Positions 48,527-60,500 of a DNA stretch of 64,000 nt are shown in pieces. Where the stretch lies: positions 248,001-312,000 of the forward strand of contig NW_022985191.1 in the NCBI RefSeq assembly GCF_010093535.1, in the 5' to 3' direction. This DNA comes from Lindgomyces ingoldianus (lineage: Eukaryota; Ascomycota; Dothideomycetes; Pleosporales; Lindgomycetaceae). The notes beneath the pieces are model-generated. The model ran no database searches. It had not been told where the DNA came from and saw nothing but the letters and a program-made list of their open reading frames with translations. Positions within the stretch are counted from its first letter, which is position 1. Each line of letters opens with the position of its first letter. The position numbers and the translations under genes were made by a program.

Positions 48527-49134
48527 TGTTATAATCTTTGCTCTAATAAAATAGTATTTCTAGGAGCACTACAGCCTGTAGTTGTGTTAGGAGAGAAAGA
48601 GAAAGACTTAGCTAGATTAGGTGTACAGTCTGTTTAGCAAAGTGTAGGTAAGGCGGGGGTAAGAAGGCAGGTTGTAGTTTAGCCTAGCAGCTGTATAGGG
48701 AGCTAGTAAACTAATCTAAATAGATAGAAATAAAAGTATATATAGTGCAAAATATACAAGGCAGTAATATCCTCTTTATAAAGGTGCTAGTGCCTTTTAG
48801 TCTATTATATATATAAAGACTTAATAGTAATTATAACCTTCTAACTATAGTTGTAAACTAAACTATATACATTTAGTAGCATGCAATTGCAGGCGTTTGC
48901 ATGCTTATACTAAGGTTTAGTAGTGTGCATTTAGTTGCATGCCTATGCATGCAAACTATTCTTTCCTATTAGACAACGCATCCTTCTATGCATTTGTCTA
49001 AAAGCTAAAGCTATTCCTTATCTGTCCTGTCACGTAATTTGTTCAGGACAGGGTTAAGGATTTTCCATCCTTGATTGTTTGAACTGTGGGGTACTGCCAA
49101 TTGGTTGCTTACGGTCCAATCGTGGGTTGTAACA
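48527..49134 (-). repeat. B2 right LTR (5' LTR of the element)
   Basis: 608-bp partner of 39010-39617. The left part is mutated; the last ~120 bp is unmutated, with the CpG and TpG sites that the left LTR has lost. Confidence 0.95.
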
Positions 49135-49139
49135 GGCAG

Positions 49140-49439
49140 CTACATTTAAAAAGGCCTGCGCTTAACAACTTAAAATAAGTTTAAAGCGCGCAGTAATAGG
49201 AAAAAGGTAAAGAAGCAGGTGTATGCTAAAGTAGATAAGCAATTCTAAAGGCGCTGCAGATAGTGTAATTAGACTAGGCATAACACACAAACATGTAAGT
49301 AAGAAGTAAAAGTAGTATCTAAATAATATTCTAGGCTGTACTGTACTCTATAGTGCTAGAGTAGGTTGTTATAGGCTATAATAAAGTTTGTTATAGTGTG
49401 GTCTTAGCAAAAGTAAGCAACTTAGGTGTGCAAGCAACT
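49140..49439 (+). pseudogene. Fot1/pogo-like transposase C-terminus and truncated right end (P2, part 2)
   Basis: Continues the frame from 39009: a Lys/Arg-rich segment, then at about 49250-49295 the zinc knuckle RCRxCNxTRHNTQTC with all four ligands present (CX2CX4HX4C). Beyond it the element runs to its terminal repeat: the 17-mer GTAAGCAACTTAGGTGT at 49413-49429 is identical to that of the E elements. The second 17-mer stops after 10 bases at 49439, where the minisatellite begins, and the final ~18 bp are missing. P2 and E therefore belong to one family, P2 being the coding relative. Confidence 0.8.
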
Positions 49440-49589
49440 GCTAATCCTTAACACACTAATGCAGCTAATGCTAATCCCTAACACACTAATGCGGCTAATG
49501 CTAATCCCTGACACACTAATGCGGCTGATGCTAATCCTTAACACACTAATGTAGCTAATGCCAATCCCTGACACACTGATGTGGCTAGA
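49440..49589. repeat. 30-bp minisatellite, five units
   Basis: Five 30-bp units starting at 49440, 49470, 49500, 49530 and 49560, of the form GCTAATCCCTAACACACTAA plus TGCGGCTAAT. Units differ mainly by transitions. As the period is divisible by three it makes an open frame on the minus strand (Ile/Ser-rich decapeptide repeat), which I regard as a by-product. Confidence 0.93.
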
Positions 49590-50015
49590 GAGGTGGAACA
49601 GACGCAACTAACTATAATTTAAACATGTTTTACACAACGCATGCTAAAGAAAACTGCATGCAAATTAGCATAAAGGTGCACTTACATTAGCTATACGTTT
49701 TTTTTTAAAAAAGAATATAAGAAAAACATAAGGTGACAGAGAAACAGCGTTACTAGGGTTTATCTAAAGAAATTCTAACTAACTAGCGCGTCTAAAAGAG
49801 GAGATTCTGCTCAACTTTTCGTTCTGTAAACCCGAATATAATAAGCAGAGCAAGCTCTGCTAATAAGCTTAAAAGTGTAAAAACTAAAAAGCTTATTAAA
49901 ACTTAAGTTAGCTAGCTAGAGAATTAGCACTTAAAGGTAAAAATAACTATATAAGTAATAAGTATAATAAGCAAGTTACTAAAAATTTACATAGTTTCTA
50001 ATAAATATATAGCAC
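49590..50015. other. Intervening sequence, no gene recognised
   Basis: About 425 bp with milder mutation than its surroundings (CpG sites at about 49785 and 49820). Nothing recognisable on either strand beyond the AGCAC target site of A3 (50011-50015). Confidence 0.5.
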
Positions 50016-50333
50016 TGTCACGGTATCCTCCCTAGATCCCAGACATAACTGTATTAGACGCGTACTAGAGTATTATTAGTGCACGTCTGACATAAACACA
50101 ACACAACACAGACATAAACTTAAGCATAAACTGCCTTAACACTAACTAAACCTAGAATAGGCTTAATTTATACTTAAAGCGCTTAGACTTTTAAGCTAAG
50201 TATTTAATTACTAATTTTCTTTTAAACTTTTTTATTTCTTACATAACATCTTATACCTACTATAATACCTTACATAGTAATTAAACTAGACCTCTATAAA
50301 GCTTTATAACTTTACTTATACATAATTATAACA
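50016..50333 (+). repeat. A3 5' LTR
   Basis: 318 bp. The start is intact (TGTCACGGTATCC, CACGTCTGACATAAAC); the end is mutated (TATAACA). The leader follows to 50517. Confidence 0.95.
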
Positions 50334-50517
50334 TTATGTTATATTAAAACTTTAGCTAAAAATAGCCTCTAAATTTAATCTAATAAGCTTAGTACTTACA
50401 TAACTCTAAGCTATTAAAGTAAGCTAAGAAGCCTTCTAAAAAGCGCTTACTTTATAAAAAAGCTACTATGTTATAAACTTAAAAGCTTTTTAAAAAAAAC
50501 TTTAAAAAATAGCTTTA

Positions 50518-50797
50518 TGTTAAATAGGCTCTAACAGCTAGCTGCTTATAGTATAAGCACTTAAGTAGCAAGAGTAAGAGTGGTGTACAGTGTGCACAGC
50601 GTACAAGGTAGGTAAGGTAAGGGCAACATGTTTCTAGTTCTATTACTCTTGTCTTTCCTTTATACAGAGGAAAAGAGGGATATCTAGATGTTTACGCACA
50701 GAGGTTTACGCATAAGCATTATGTAACATAGATACGTGATCCTGCTTATGCGCAATTATTTATATCTAGGCTGCAACGCTGCTGCTGTGTACAGACA
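50518..50797 (-). repeat. C left LTR (3' LTR of the element)
   Basis: 280 bp. The outer part is preserved and the inner part mutated (TTTACGCACAGAGGTTTACGC). A pyrimidine tract at 50805-50819 is the probable minus-strand polypurine tract. Confidence 0.95.
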
Positions 50798-51241
50798 CTA
50801 GCAACTTTTCTTTTTATCTAAAGAGTTACCTTTTATATGTGTTACTTTCTTTTTATCTATGTAGGTCTATCTAATTATATTTTACCTTTACTTTACCCTA
50901 TTTATTAGGACTTGCCTTAGTAATGCTATACATTAAAATAAGCTAGTTATGCTATGTAGATAGCTTTATAAATAGTGTAAAGTATTTTAAGCTATTATTA
51001 TCTAGCTTTTATACACTTACCTTATAAGTAATTTAGTAGTGTATAAACTATTTTATGTAGGGTTTTATGCTAGAATAGTGTAAGATCTTTGTGTAGGCAG
51101 GTGTGTAAAGAGGTGTATATAATAAGGTCTTCTTTTTTTTTTTACTTTTTCTTCTTTATTCTTTACTTTCTAAGCCTTACTGTACTATTCCCTAGCTCTT
51201 TTCTTTTTTTATATAGTGCTAATAGTAATAGATACTTCTGC

Positions 51242-51244
<3 letters not shown>

Positions 51245-51300
<56 letters not shown>

Positions 51301-51320
51301 GAGAGAGAGAGAGAGAGAGA
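51245..51320. repeat. Compound microsatellite (CA)26-T-(AG)n
   Basis: A perfect CA run (51245-51296) followed by T and an AG run (51298-51320), inside copia C. CpA is the classic RIP target, yet the run is intact. A short open frame crosses it and is not a gene. Confidence 0.97.
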
Positions 51321-51959
51321 TGTCTCTCTAGCCTTTCTTCTCTACCTCTAGCGCTGTTAGTGCAGGCGTTTTTAACGTCCTTGTGCAGTCTAGTAGCCTA
51401 GGGCGCATTTATGTTACCTTTTTAACTAGTTCTGCTACTAATTAGTAGTTTATTTAGCATCTTAGCATAAATATATAGATTCTTTAGCTCTTTTACTTTT
51501 TTTTTATATAAAATGCTAATTATAAATAGGCTAAAAAGTAGCATATAGCAGCTTTACTATTTTATAATATTAATATTATTTTACCTGCTAGCACTAATCT
51601 GCAGCTGTAGGCAGCAAAAGTTGTGCGTTATAAGAGGTACTTCTGTGCAGTTTTAGTCTAGAGTTGTAGTTAAGTTTTAGCAACTTTATGTGCTTATTAT
51701 TATAGCAGCACTACTAGTGCCTTTTTTTTTATTAAGTGTTATATGTTAGCTAACTTTTAGGCTAATGCTTACACTTTATGCGTATAGCAAAGCTGTAGTC
51801 TGCATTATAACTACTATATATAAGAGGTAGTAGCTTTTTTTCTTCTATATACTAGATAAATAGACTGTTTTTTTTACATATCCTTCTCTTCTAATTTTGT
51901 AATAAAAAAAATAAGTGTGTATAATAAAAAAATAAAAAAGATAAGCTTTATATAAAGGT

Positions 51960-53250
51960 GTTATTAGTCTAGTTAGTTTAAAGCATCTTTGCGCATAAGA
52001 TCTAGCTAGTCTACAGATGCTTCTATCTAGACAGAGAGGCAGTTAGTTAGGACTAATAATTAAAGAGCCTAGTTTAGTGTTTTCTTTATACATACATCTA
52101 CTAAGTTATTTTTACTATTAATCTACTTTATTTTAGTAATTTCCCTCTTCTTATATAATTTATAAAGTAATATAATATTAATTATAAGTTACTTTTTACT
52201 AGTAGTGCCTAGCTTAATAAAGTAATTATATAAAGACCTTAAATCTATGCAGATTACTACTAGAATTAGTAGTAGTTTAAGTATTTATATAATTTACTAT
52301 AAAGTTATACTAAGTGTAATTACATTATTAAACTTTTTAACTATTTTATATAGTTTACTAGTAAAGACACTTCTAGTTACTTTTTTACACTTAGTAGAAT
52401 TCTAGTGTATAATGTTGCCTAGTATTTTAAAGTAGTTACTTTACTCTATATAGTTCTTATTACTTAATATAATTAAGAATTCTAGCTATAAGCTAAAGTT
52501 CTTATTATTAGTAAATAATCTATTTATAAAGATAAATAGCTTTATATAATTAAGTTATAATAGTAGGAAAGTAAGACTATGCTTACTGTTATCTATCTAC
52601 TATTAAATTTATACATTAAGTGTGTTAATGTTATTATATAAAAAGTCTATAGTTTATGCAGTAATAAAAAGGTTAAATGCTGCCTTTAGTTAACACATAG
52701 ATGTAATGTATACCTCTTTTGCACATTACTTAATATATTATTATGCAGCATCTTTATTCTTTAAGTTAATTATATAAAAGTAGCTTACTTATCTTTTCTA
52801 AGTAAGAACTACTATGTTATGTGTAAGTTTAATTTTTTTGCTATTAAACTTAATAAGTTACTTCTCTACTAAAATAGTCTTACTTTTTACATAAAACTTT
52901 ACTTTCTATAGTTTTTTTTCTTCTCTTTATATAAAATTTTTTATTATAATGCTTAAAGTGTTGTATAAATGCTTCTAGTTATTTCTAGGGCCTATGTTAT
53001 ACATATAGTGCATATTTGCCTAACCTTCTAGAATATCTAGAAAGATGTCTGTGTACTAAGTTTCCTAAATATCTAGCTATTAACATAAATTAATAAAGAT
53101 CTTTATTTTATTTATAAAAATGTTATATAGTTAACTTATATAGTTATTATTTTTTTTTTATGCTTTTTAGAATTATATAATCTTGTCTACTAGAAGTTTT
53201 TCTTTAGCAGTTTCCCTTTAGAGTAGAAGTTTGTACAGGTTGTAATGTAG
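51960..53250 (-). pseudogene. Copia C pol remnant: end of RT and RNase H
   Basis: Minus-strand frame with TAA/TAG stops only. It reads, right to left: LIKFNSKKIKLTHNIVVLT (the stretch after the RT core), EVYITSMC, LFIFINRLFTNNKNFSL, RVFTSKLYKIVKKF-type text, then at 52260-52201 VVICIDLRSLYNYFIKLGTT, followed by YKLYKKREITKIK and NSKNNLVD. These match the conserved end of fungal Ty1/copia polyproteins (TDSRSLYDCLVKLGTT, YERREI, DNPADAMTK in the family). The YVDD active site and integrase are missing. The ~100 codons before it (to about 53250) are not recognised and may be gag fused by deletion. Confidence 0.75.
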
Positions 53251-53967
53251 TATGGATTGTGCAGGTGGTATTAGTGGTGCATACACTACTACAGGCGGTG
53301 GTGTGTACAATTAAGGGTGTGGAGCAGGCGTTAGGTAGGGTAGCATGTATTGTTTATACAGTAATTAGTGTAGTGCTAGCTAAAGTGTAGGAGCAGGTAA
53401 TGCTAGTACGTTTAGTATTAATAGCAGCATTATGTTTAGTCTGCTTCTGTGCAAAGCCTTATATAGCAATAAAGGTTGTGTATAAAGCTTTTTTAGTGCA
53501 ATTACTTTTTTTTATGCTATATTGTACAGCTTCTAGGCTTAGGTACCTTTAGTGCCTAGCTGTAGTGTAATTCCCTTGTCCTCTAGCACTTATATAAGCT
53601 CCTTTTTAAATGTGCAGCTAAGTGCTAAGAAGTCTTATAGTGTCTATCTTTTAAAATCCTCTATATACGCACTTAGAAAAGTAGCGCCCTTCTAAGTTAT
53701 TATGCGTAGATTAGTAATTATATAACTTATGTATAATTAAGTCTACAGGCTTATTAGAGCCTTTAACATATTAATTTTATTATTCTAGTACTCTAGGCTA
53801 GTCTTGTTTTATAGTGTTGCCTCTAATATCTCTATATCCTTTATAAGTTATTTATATAATAGAAATTATTCTTTATTCTTTTTATTATTACATAGAGTTG
53901 TTAGTTACTAATAAGATTTTATTATAATAGTATAGTTAATTGCTTTTCTAGTAAATTATGCAGGTAC

Positions 53968-54332
53968 TGCTATTGTCTAGCTGCTAGGTTGTGCAGCTTT
54001 AATAGCTTTAGTGTGCGCCTTACACTATCTCCTTCTTACTTTGTACAGTAGCAGAGCTTGCTGTATAATGTAAAGAATTAATGTGCTATTATCTAGCTAC
54101 TAAGTTGTGCAGCTTTAGTAGCTTTAGTGTACATCTTACACTATCTTCTTTTTACTTTATATAGTAGCAGAGCTTGCTGTATAATGCAAAGAATTAATCT
54201 ACTATTCTAAGAAATAAGTAACTAAATAAAGTACTTTATAAGGCATAAGTACTCTACTATTACTCTTTCTAAAGAATAAGTAATAAAACAAAGTACCTTA
54301 TAAGGTGTAAGTACTTTATTATTACTTTTGCT
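53968..54332. repeat. Tandem repeats in the leader of copia C (116 bp x2, then ~62 bp x2)
   Basis: A 116-bp unit is repeated at 53968 and 54084, and its first bases begin again at 54200. It is followed by a second tandem pair of about 62 bp (about 54208-54332). They lie between the 5' LTR and the coding remnant of a minus-strand element, that is in the leader. Differences between units are mostly transitions. Confidence 0.85.
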
Positions 54333-54365
54333 AATTTATAGTTAATTAAATTAACTACTAATTAG

Positions 54366-54645
54366 TGTTAAATAGGCTCTAACAGCTAGCTGCTTATAGT
54401 ATAAGCACTTAAGTAGTAAGAGTAAGAGTAGTGTACAGTGTGCACAGTGTACAAGGTAGGTAAGGTGAGGGCAACATGTTTCTAGTTTTATTGCTCTTGT
54501 CTTTCCTCTGTACAGAGGAAAAGGGGGATATCTAGATGTTCGCGCACAGAGGTTCGCGCATGAGCATCATGTGACATAGATACGTGATCCTGCTCGTGCG
54601 CGATCGTTTGTATCCAGGCCGCGACGCTGCTGCTGCGTACAGACA
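54366..54645 (-). repeat. C right LTR (5' LTR of the element)
   Basis: 280-bp partner of 50518-50797. The last ~110 bp is unmutated and rich in CpG (TTCGCGCACAGAGGTTCGCG). Confidence 0.95.
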
Positions 54646-54650
54646 CTTTA

Positions 54651-55555
54651 TGTTATTAAGTAGTTTATTTCTACTTTAACTTCTATTATAGTAGTAGGAA
54701 CTAAGAACTTACTAGCCTTAAAGCTTACTTAGAAGTCTAGAGATAGCTTAACTTTCTTTTATCTAACACTACTTATAACCTGTAACCTTTTTAACCTAGT
54801 AATAAAATCTAACTAACTCCCTAATCTCTTACTGTTTAATAGAAAATAAAAAGATTTACTTTTTTTTCTACATAAGCTCTAATATAAACTTAAAAAAAAC
54901 ATAGACTAATTCCCCTTTAAACACTTTTAGTTACTATATACCTACTTTTAACTTAACTATAATGTAACAGCTTTAATTAACTTACTAATAAATAAAAATA
55001 TTATTAACTTAGATTAATTTATAGCATTTTTATAAAAAACTTATAAAGACTTAAATAAAAAGTTAACAGCTCTAAGTTGCCTAAACACTTTATAATAAAA
55101 AAAAAAGCTTTACTTTACACTTTACTAAGTTTTACTAACTTGCATCTAATATAGGCTTAAATAAGATAGGTTTAATTATAGCTTTATATAACTCTCTTTT
55201 AACTAAACTGTAACGCGCTATAGTAGGAGAACCCTTTTTAAATAACCTTAACATGTATGTAAACCTAATTACTACCTATAAGAATAACATAAGGTTTCTT
55301 CCTATATAAGCCCTAATACGCCCCTAAACTAGCGCAGTTGCAAATAAGAACTTTAATGTAATAAAAATTAATTTAAATTATGCTCTAGTTAGTTCTAAAA
55401 AGTGTAAAAATTATAAAAAAAAAAGTTAATACTTTAAGTGTAGTAAGCATAGTTATATTTTTTAAAACTACTCTATTTCTTTTTTTTAAGTTTGCGTAAG
55501 TAGTGCTGCTAGTACTTATTAAAGATTCTTACTATTTTATTTTTATTTTTATAAA
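54651..55555 (+). pseudogene. A3 gag pseudogene
   Basis: Resumes after C and corresponds to A1 14017-14925. The zinc knuckle near 55431-55472 keeps the second Cys and the His but has Tyr at the first and last Cys positions. Many TAA/TAG stops. Confidence 0.85.
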
Positions 55556-57040
55556 GGCTTTAACTTATATTTAAGCTTTAATCTTTTTTACTACTTTTAA
55601 CATAGCTGCAGCTATAGCAGTAGAAGCCTGTAAAAAGGCTTATTCTAAGGCTAAGTTGCCCTTTAGGACTAATTTAACACTAGATCTCTGCTAACTTATA
55701 GGCTAAGTCCCCTACTAATAACTAAAAGTACTAAGTTAATATTTTTATATATTTATAATAAAAAACTATATTAGCTTTAATATAAGCTCTTATTAACTTA
55801 GAAGTAAATAGTATAGGTTATATTAATAAAAAAACTAGTATGTAAACTAAATCTTTAATTAATACTACTTACCTAAATAATTTACTTAACTAGATTTAAT
55901 AAAAAATAACTTAAAAAAGGTTTTATTTTTTATACTATAACTATTATAATTACCTACTAACACTATAAGAAGTAGATTAAACTCTATGTAATAAACATAA
56001 AATGTTATAACTTAATTCTAGAATAACTATAGCTATATTAGCATAAGGTTACCTTTAATTACTAAAAGTAAGTTCTAAACTTTAACTTTTTTTAATGCTA
56101 AGATATATGCTTACACTTACACCTAAACAACACTTAAGTAGCACTTAATATAGAAGGTTTTTAAACTTACTTTTTAATAACTTAGAAAAGAACTACTTAA
56201 GTAAGGCTAATAAGCTAGGCCTTTCACTAAGATAAGCTATATAAAATAATTTAATAACTACTTAAACTTTAAAAAAAAAGCCTTTAAAAAATCTTTACTT
56301 ACTTAATTTAAATATAAACTAGAACTTAAACAGTAGATAGACATCTGCTATATAAAACCTACTTTATTTATAACTCTAGCTTAATAACTAGATTATAAAA
56401 TCTATATAGTTATAATTTCTAATATAGACTAAGCTTTAGCTCTCTAAAAACACACTAACCTAAAGATAATAGTCTCTTAAGACTACTATAACTTATTACA
56501 TGTTTTTTTAAGATAAGTTTAATAAGCTTTTAATATAATATCTGTATAATTACTAAATAACTCTTAAGCCTAGTAAACAACCTAGTTATAGGCTACTATA
56601 TAAGATATTACTAAATAAATTAAAAGTGCTTTAAAAATACTTTAATAAAAACCTAAAAAAAAGTTATTTAAGCTAGCTTCTTACTAGTAGTGTTACTTAT
56701 ACTATTTATAAAGAAACTTAGAAGTAGGCTTTAATTCTATATTAACTACTAAAGACTAAATGCTGTTACTATTAAAAACTAATACTTAATTTCTTTTTTA
56801 TAAGAAACCCTAAGCTAACTAAGTAAAGTAAAGTATTTTATAAAGTTAGATATTATTACTACTTTTAATAAGCTAAAGATAGTAAAGGGTAATAAGTAGC
56901 TAATAGTGTTTTAGACCTAATATAAACTATTTAAGTACCTAGTAATGCCCTTTAGCTTAGCTAACACGCCTAGTACTTTTTAACATTTTATAAATAACTT
57001 ACTTTAACCCTACCTAGACGTGTTCTACACTATGTATATT
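55556..57040 (+). pseudogene. A3 pol pseudogene, part 1 (protease and RT)
   Basis: Protease and RT region, colinear with A1 14926-16405. It is cut by copia D exactly within the RT catalytic motif: the codons for Tyr-Ile (TATATT) lie at the junction and the two Asp-derived AAT codons are at 62533-62538. Confidence 0.88.
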
Positions 57041-57391
57041 TGTCAGATTGAAGCACTGTTTCTGGGCTTCCTGAGATGAATGATGGGTTTGGATATGATG
57101 TATGGGATGATTGATTAATTGTATTAATTGTCTTAATTTATTAATCCTTTTTCTGCTCTACTTGTGTTGCTTGGCTTTTTGTTTTGCTGATCTGAGTCCC
57201 TTGCGCACTTGCCCTATGCGCGACTAGCTTGCAAAATGCTGCAATTTTCTGCAATTTGCTGTAAACTGCTGCAACATGCTGCAATTTGCTGCAATTTGCT
57301 GTAATTTACTGTTTAAGCTTATTGCTTGTACTATGTAGCAGCTTTTGACAAGCGTTCCTCCTGTCTTGACAGTAGGTGCGCAAATCTGACA
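57041..57391 (-). repeat. D left LTR (3' LTR of the element)
   Basis: 351 bp. The first ~120 bp is unmutated (TGGGCTTCCTGAGATGAATG); the later part carries mainly C-to-T changes relative to the partner. A short pyrimidine tract (57394-57400) just inside is the minus-strand polypurine tract. Contains CTGCAATTTG-type 10-bp units. Confidence 0.95.
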
Positions 57392-57519
57392 CACCCCCTT
57401 AGCTTGGACATGCTTTAAGCTGGTTTCTGATTGCGCAACCTTAGTATGCTTCTAGGGCTTCCATTCTTGCTTTAATCTCTTCTATATCTGCTTCCTGACT
57501 GACTATCCTCTCCCTGACG

Positions 57520-60500
57520 TCAACTAGCTAAATTTGCTAAAGAAAGCTTAGCTATTTGCTGACTAGAAGCGCTTTAGTAAGTCTGTCCGCAAGCATCTTG
57601 CTAGAGGGGACATAGACAACCTTAATTATTTATTAAAAGACTTCCTGCCAGAGCTAGTAGTTATAGATGTTAACATGTCAGAGCTTAGTTTAAAGTTAAG
57701 ATATCTCTTTATTTACTAGTTAAATTGTCTGCTTGTTGTTGCACTAGATTATAATAGTTAAATTAGGCAGCTTAACTTATAGTTTATTAAGAAGCATTTT
57801 TATAAACATAGCTTTCTTAGCAACTTAGGATAGTGCAAGTAATTCTGCTTTTGTTGTTAATGTTGTAACTGTATCTTGTTTATTTACTTACTATGTAATC
57901 TATCTGCTAAATAGTTAAATAACGTAGCCTTAAAAGCTCTTCCTATTTAGTGTATTATCTATAAATAACGCATTGCTTGCTACTATAAGGTAGTCTTCTC
58001 CTCCTAATTAGAGTGCGTACGTCTGTGTTGCATGTAGGTACAGGATGACTTAATTAGCTGCATCCTAATAGTTAGATGCGGGATTTGTAAGAAACTGTGC
58101 AAGGCGTGATGTAGCAAAGGCAATGTCTAGTCTTGTAGTAACTGCTGCAAAGAGTAGAGATCTAATCTTCTGCTAATATTAATTTACCTTTAATAAGGTT
58201 GCAAAACTAGATTGCGGCATAAGTTTAATCCTACTTATAGGTGTAGCATGCTGCAGGTCCTTTCTATTAGCTAGCCTAGCTATCTTATTAATATATAAGG
58301 CCTGTAATAGCTAAATTATTTATTGCTGTTAATCTCTAATAATCTTAACTCCTAGGAACTATTATAGGTCCTTGCCTCTTGTTAGGGTATACTTCTCTTG
58401 TAACTAGTCTACTACACGCTGTGCATCTGCTTTAAAGCCTTTTCTGTACGCAATAATAAAGTTGTCTACGTAGAAGAAGACAAATATTCTAGCTTTAGTT
58501 ATGCAGTAGGGTTTATGTAGAACAGCTAAGAACTTAAGGCCTTTAAAAGTTATTATAAAATAGTGTTACTAAAGTAGAGGAGAAATTTATAGGCTGTATA
58601 GTGCTTTTTAAAGCTTTAGTATTGTACCTAGTTTCTAATAGCCTCTTAGCATCTGCATGTAGATATTGCGGTTAATTGCTGCATGTATAAACACGTTAGT
58701 TATATTATATTGTTTAAGCTCTAGGTTAAAGCGTGCAGATATTGCTATTAGCATTTAAAATAAGTGTTCTGCTAAGGTAGCAGCATAGGTGTCTTGTGTA
58801 GTAATGTTTCTCTATTAATTACTGCAGACTACTAGTTACGCCTTACATCTTTGTAATCTATAGTGCTTGTTAAGCTTGTAGGTGTACACCTACATATAAT
58901 CTAGGATCTGCTGTCTAGCTGCCTTAATTAGCTTTGTCTAAACCTCTGTCTAGGATTTTATTATCTAATAACTATCTAGGTGCGTTCTTTCTGCTGCCTT
59001 AAACATCTTATATAGAGAGTACTCCTCTAGTTACTTTTAAGTTAATAGTAGAGGTAGCAGCTAGCTTCTATAAGGTGTCTTTCTTTTACATAGTATTCTT
59101 ATTAATGCTGCTTTATCTAGTGTCTTGCTACTATGCTTTTCTACACTTTTAAATTTTATGCTAGCTATAAAGGCTACAGCTTATAGTACAGTCTTTAATA
59201 ACTCTATTTAGCTTAGCTTTAGTGCTGCTCTAGCTATTAACTGCATAAGTAATGCTGCAGGTGGCAGAGTATTTAGAAGAGATAGATAGTTATCTCTAAT
59301 CTTTCTTCCTTAATAGTAGCCTAGTAGGTTTACTTTATTAAAATTTAATGTATTATTTATAGTGTTATCTTTATAGAATAACTCTGTCTCTAGCTAATAA
59401 CTAGGTGTTAGAAGCTTAATTATTCTAATGTATATAGCAATTTTCTTTACTATGTTGTGCATAAGGTTATCTATTAGGTCTTTAGGCTTACTGCTAAAAA
59501 TTAAGTGTTTGTTAAAAATAACATTATATGTACAGATTACTTTTACTAGCAGTAGTATCTATACGCAGTAAATGTTTAATAATTAGTACCTAACTAGATA
59601 TCTAATCCACACCTTTAGGTCTAGCCTCTGTAGCTTAGATTTGTTCTAATGTGTGTTATTAGTTATTATAAATGCTTTACAGCTATAAGCTTTTAGATGT
59701 GTAAAGCTTAGCTTTTAAATTAATATAATAACTCTATTATTTAGAGCTGCTTATGTAAAGAAGATCTTGTATAGTGTCTTCTAGTTATTAGCATAGTTTA
59801 GCGTCTAATTATATAGGTATACGCCTGCTCTAGTAATATATAGCTATATGTCCTATAGTAGGTTAGCATCTAGTTGCATAGCCTGTAACTTCTTCTTGTT
59901 TACACCCTCTAAGCGTTTAGCTTCTTTGTTCTAGGCTTGTGTATCTAGTGCTAAAGGCTTAACAGTTATTCTATGTAATGCTAGCTAGCGTTTTACCTTT
60001 AGTTTTACTATTATAATCTTATTATTAGCTTTAATAACTTTTATAGTAATGTTATAATAGTTCTTTAGAAAAAGAATAAAGATTATAAAAGCTTTAATAA
60101 TTAATTTAGTAAGCTTATTATCCTTAAAGTAGAGGTCCTACTAAAGGCTAGAATACTTATTAGTAATTAGCATTTAACTTTACTCTTTTATAATGCTCTG
60201 TGCTTTATATGCATAGAAATTAATTAACAGTCTCTTACTAGGTCTGCTGTTGCTAATTTGCAGTGCGCAGCTAATTTATTATTGTATCTTAGCTCTGCTA
60301 CATAAGTTATATTAGACTGTTGTAATTCCTTTAATTCACACCCCCTTAGCTTACTATATAAGGCGTTAAAGTGTAGCTAGTCTAGAGTGTCCTAAACGCT
60401 TATGCTATAGCTTTACTAATGCTTTTTATAAACTACATTTAGTTCTTATGTTAATTATGTGTGTATAATATAAGCCCTTTTATAGTAGATAGTACTCTAA

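Larger units (their letters stand above)
39010..49134 (-). mobile_element. Ty3/gypsy retrotransposon B2, minus strand, nested in P2
   Basis: 10125 bp including foldbacks E5 and E6 and solo LTR S1. The 608-bp LTRs start TGTTACAATCC and end GTTGTAACA; the target duplication GGCAG is at 39005-39009 and 49135-49139. Gag-pol reads on the minus strand. It is colinear with B1 but divergent, which gives natural empty sites for checking the insertions in each. Confidence 0.95.
50518..54645 (-). mobile_element. Short Ty1/copia derivative C, minus strand, nested in A3
   Basis: 4128 bp with 280-bp LTRs (TGTTAAATAGG...GTACAGACA) and target duplication CTTTA (50513-50517, 54646-54650). The internal 3.57 kb is too short for a full copia gag-pol. 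On the minus strand it holds the end of RT and RNase H of a copia element, preceded by an unrecognised ~100-codon stretch and a repeat-rich leader. It looks like an internally deleted derivative. Confidence 0.92.

Noticed and set aside
49422..49607. Ile/Ser-rich decapeptide-repeat protein on the minus strand
   Set aside because: Produced by the 30-bp minisatellite, whose period is a multiple of three; no independent support for expression.
51089..51331. Open frame with poly-Thr/His and Arg/Glu repeats
   Set aside because: The repeats are the CA and AG microsatellites read as codons.
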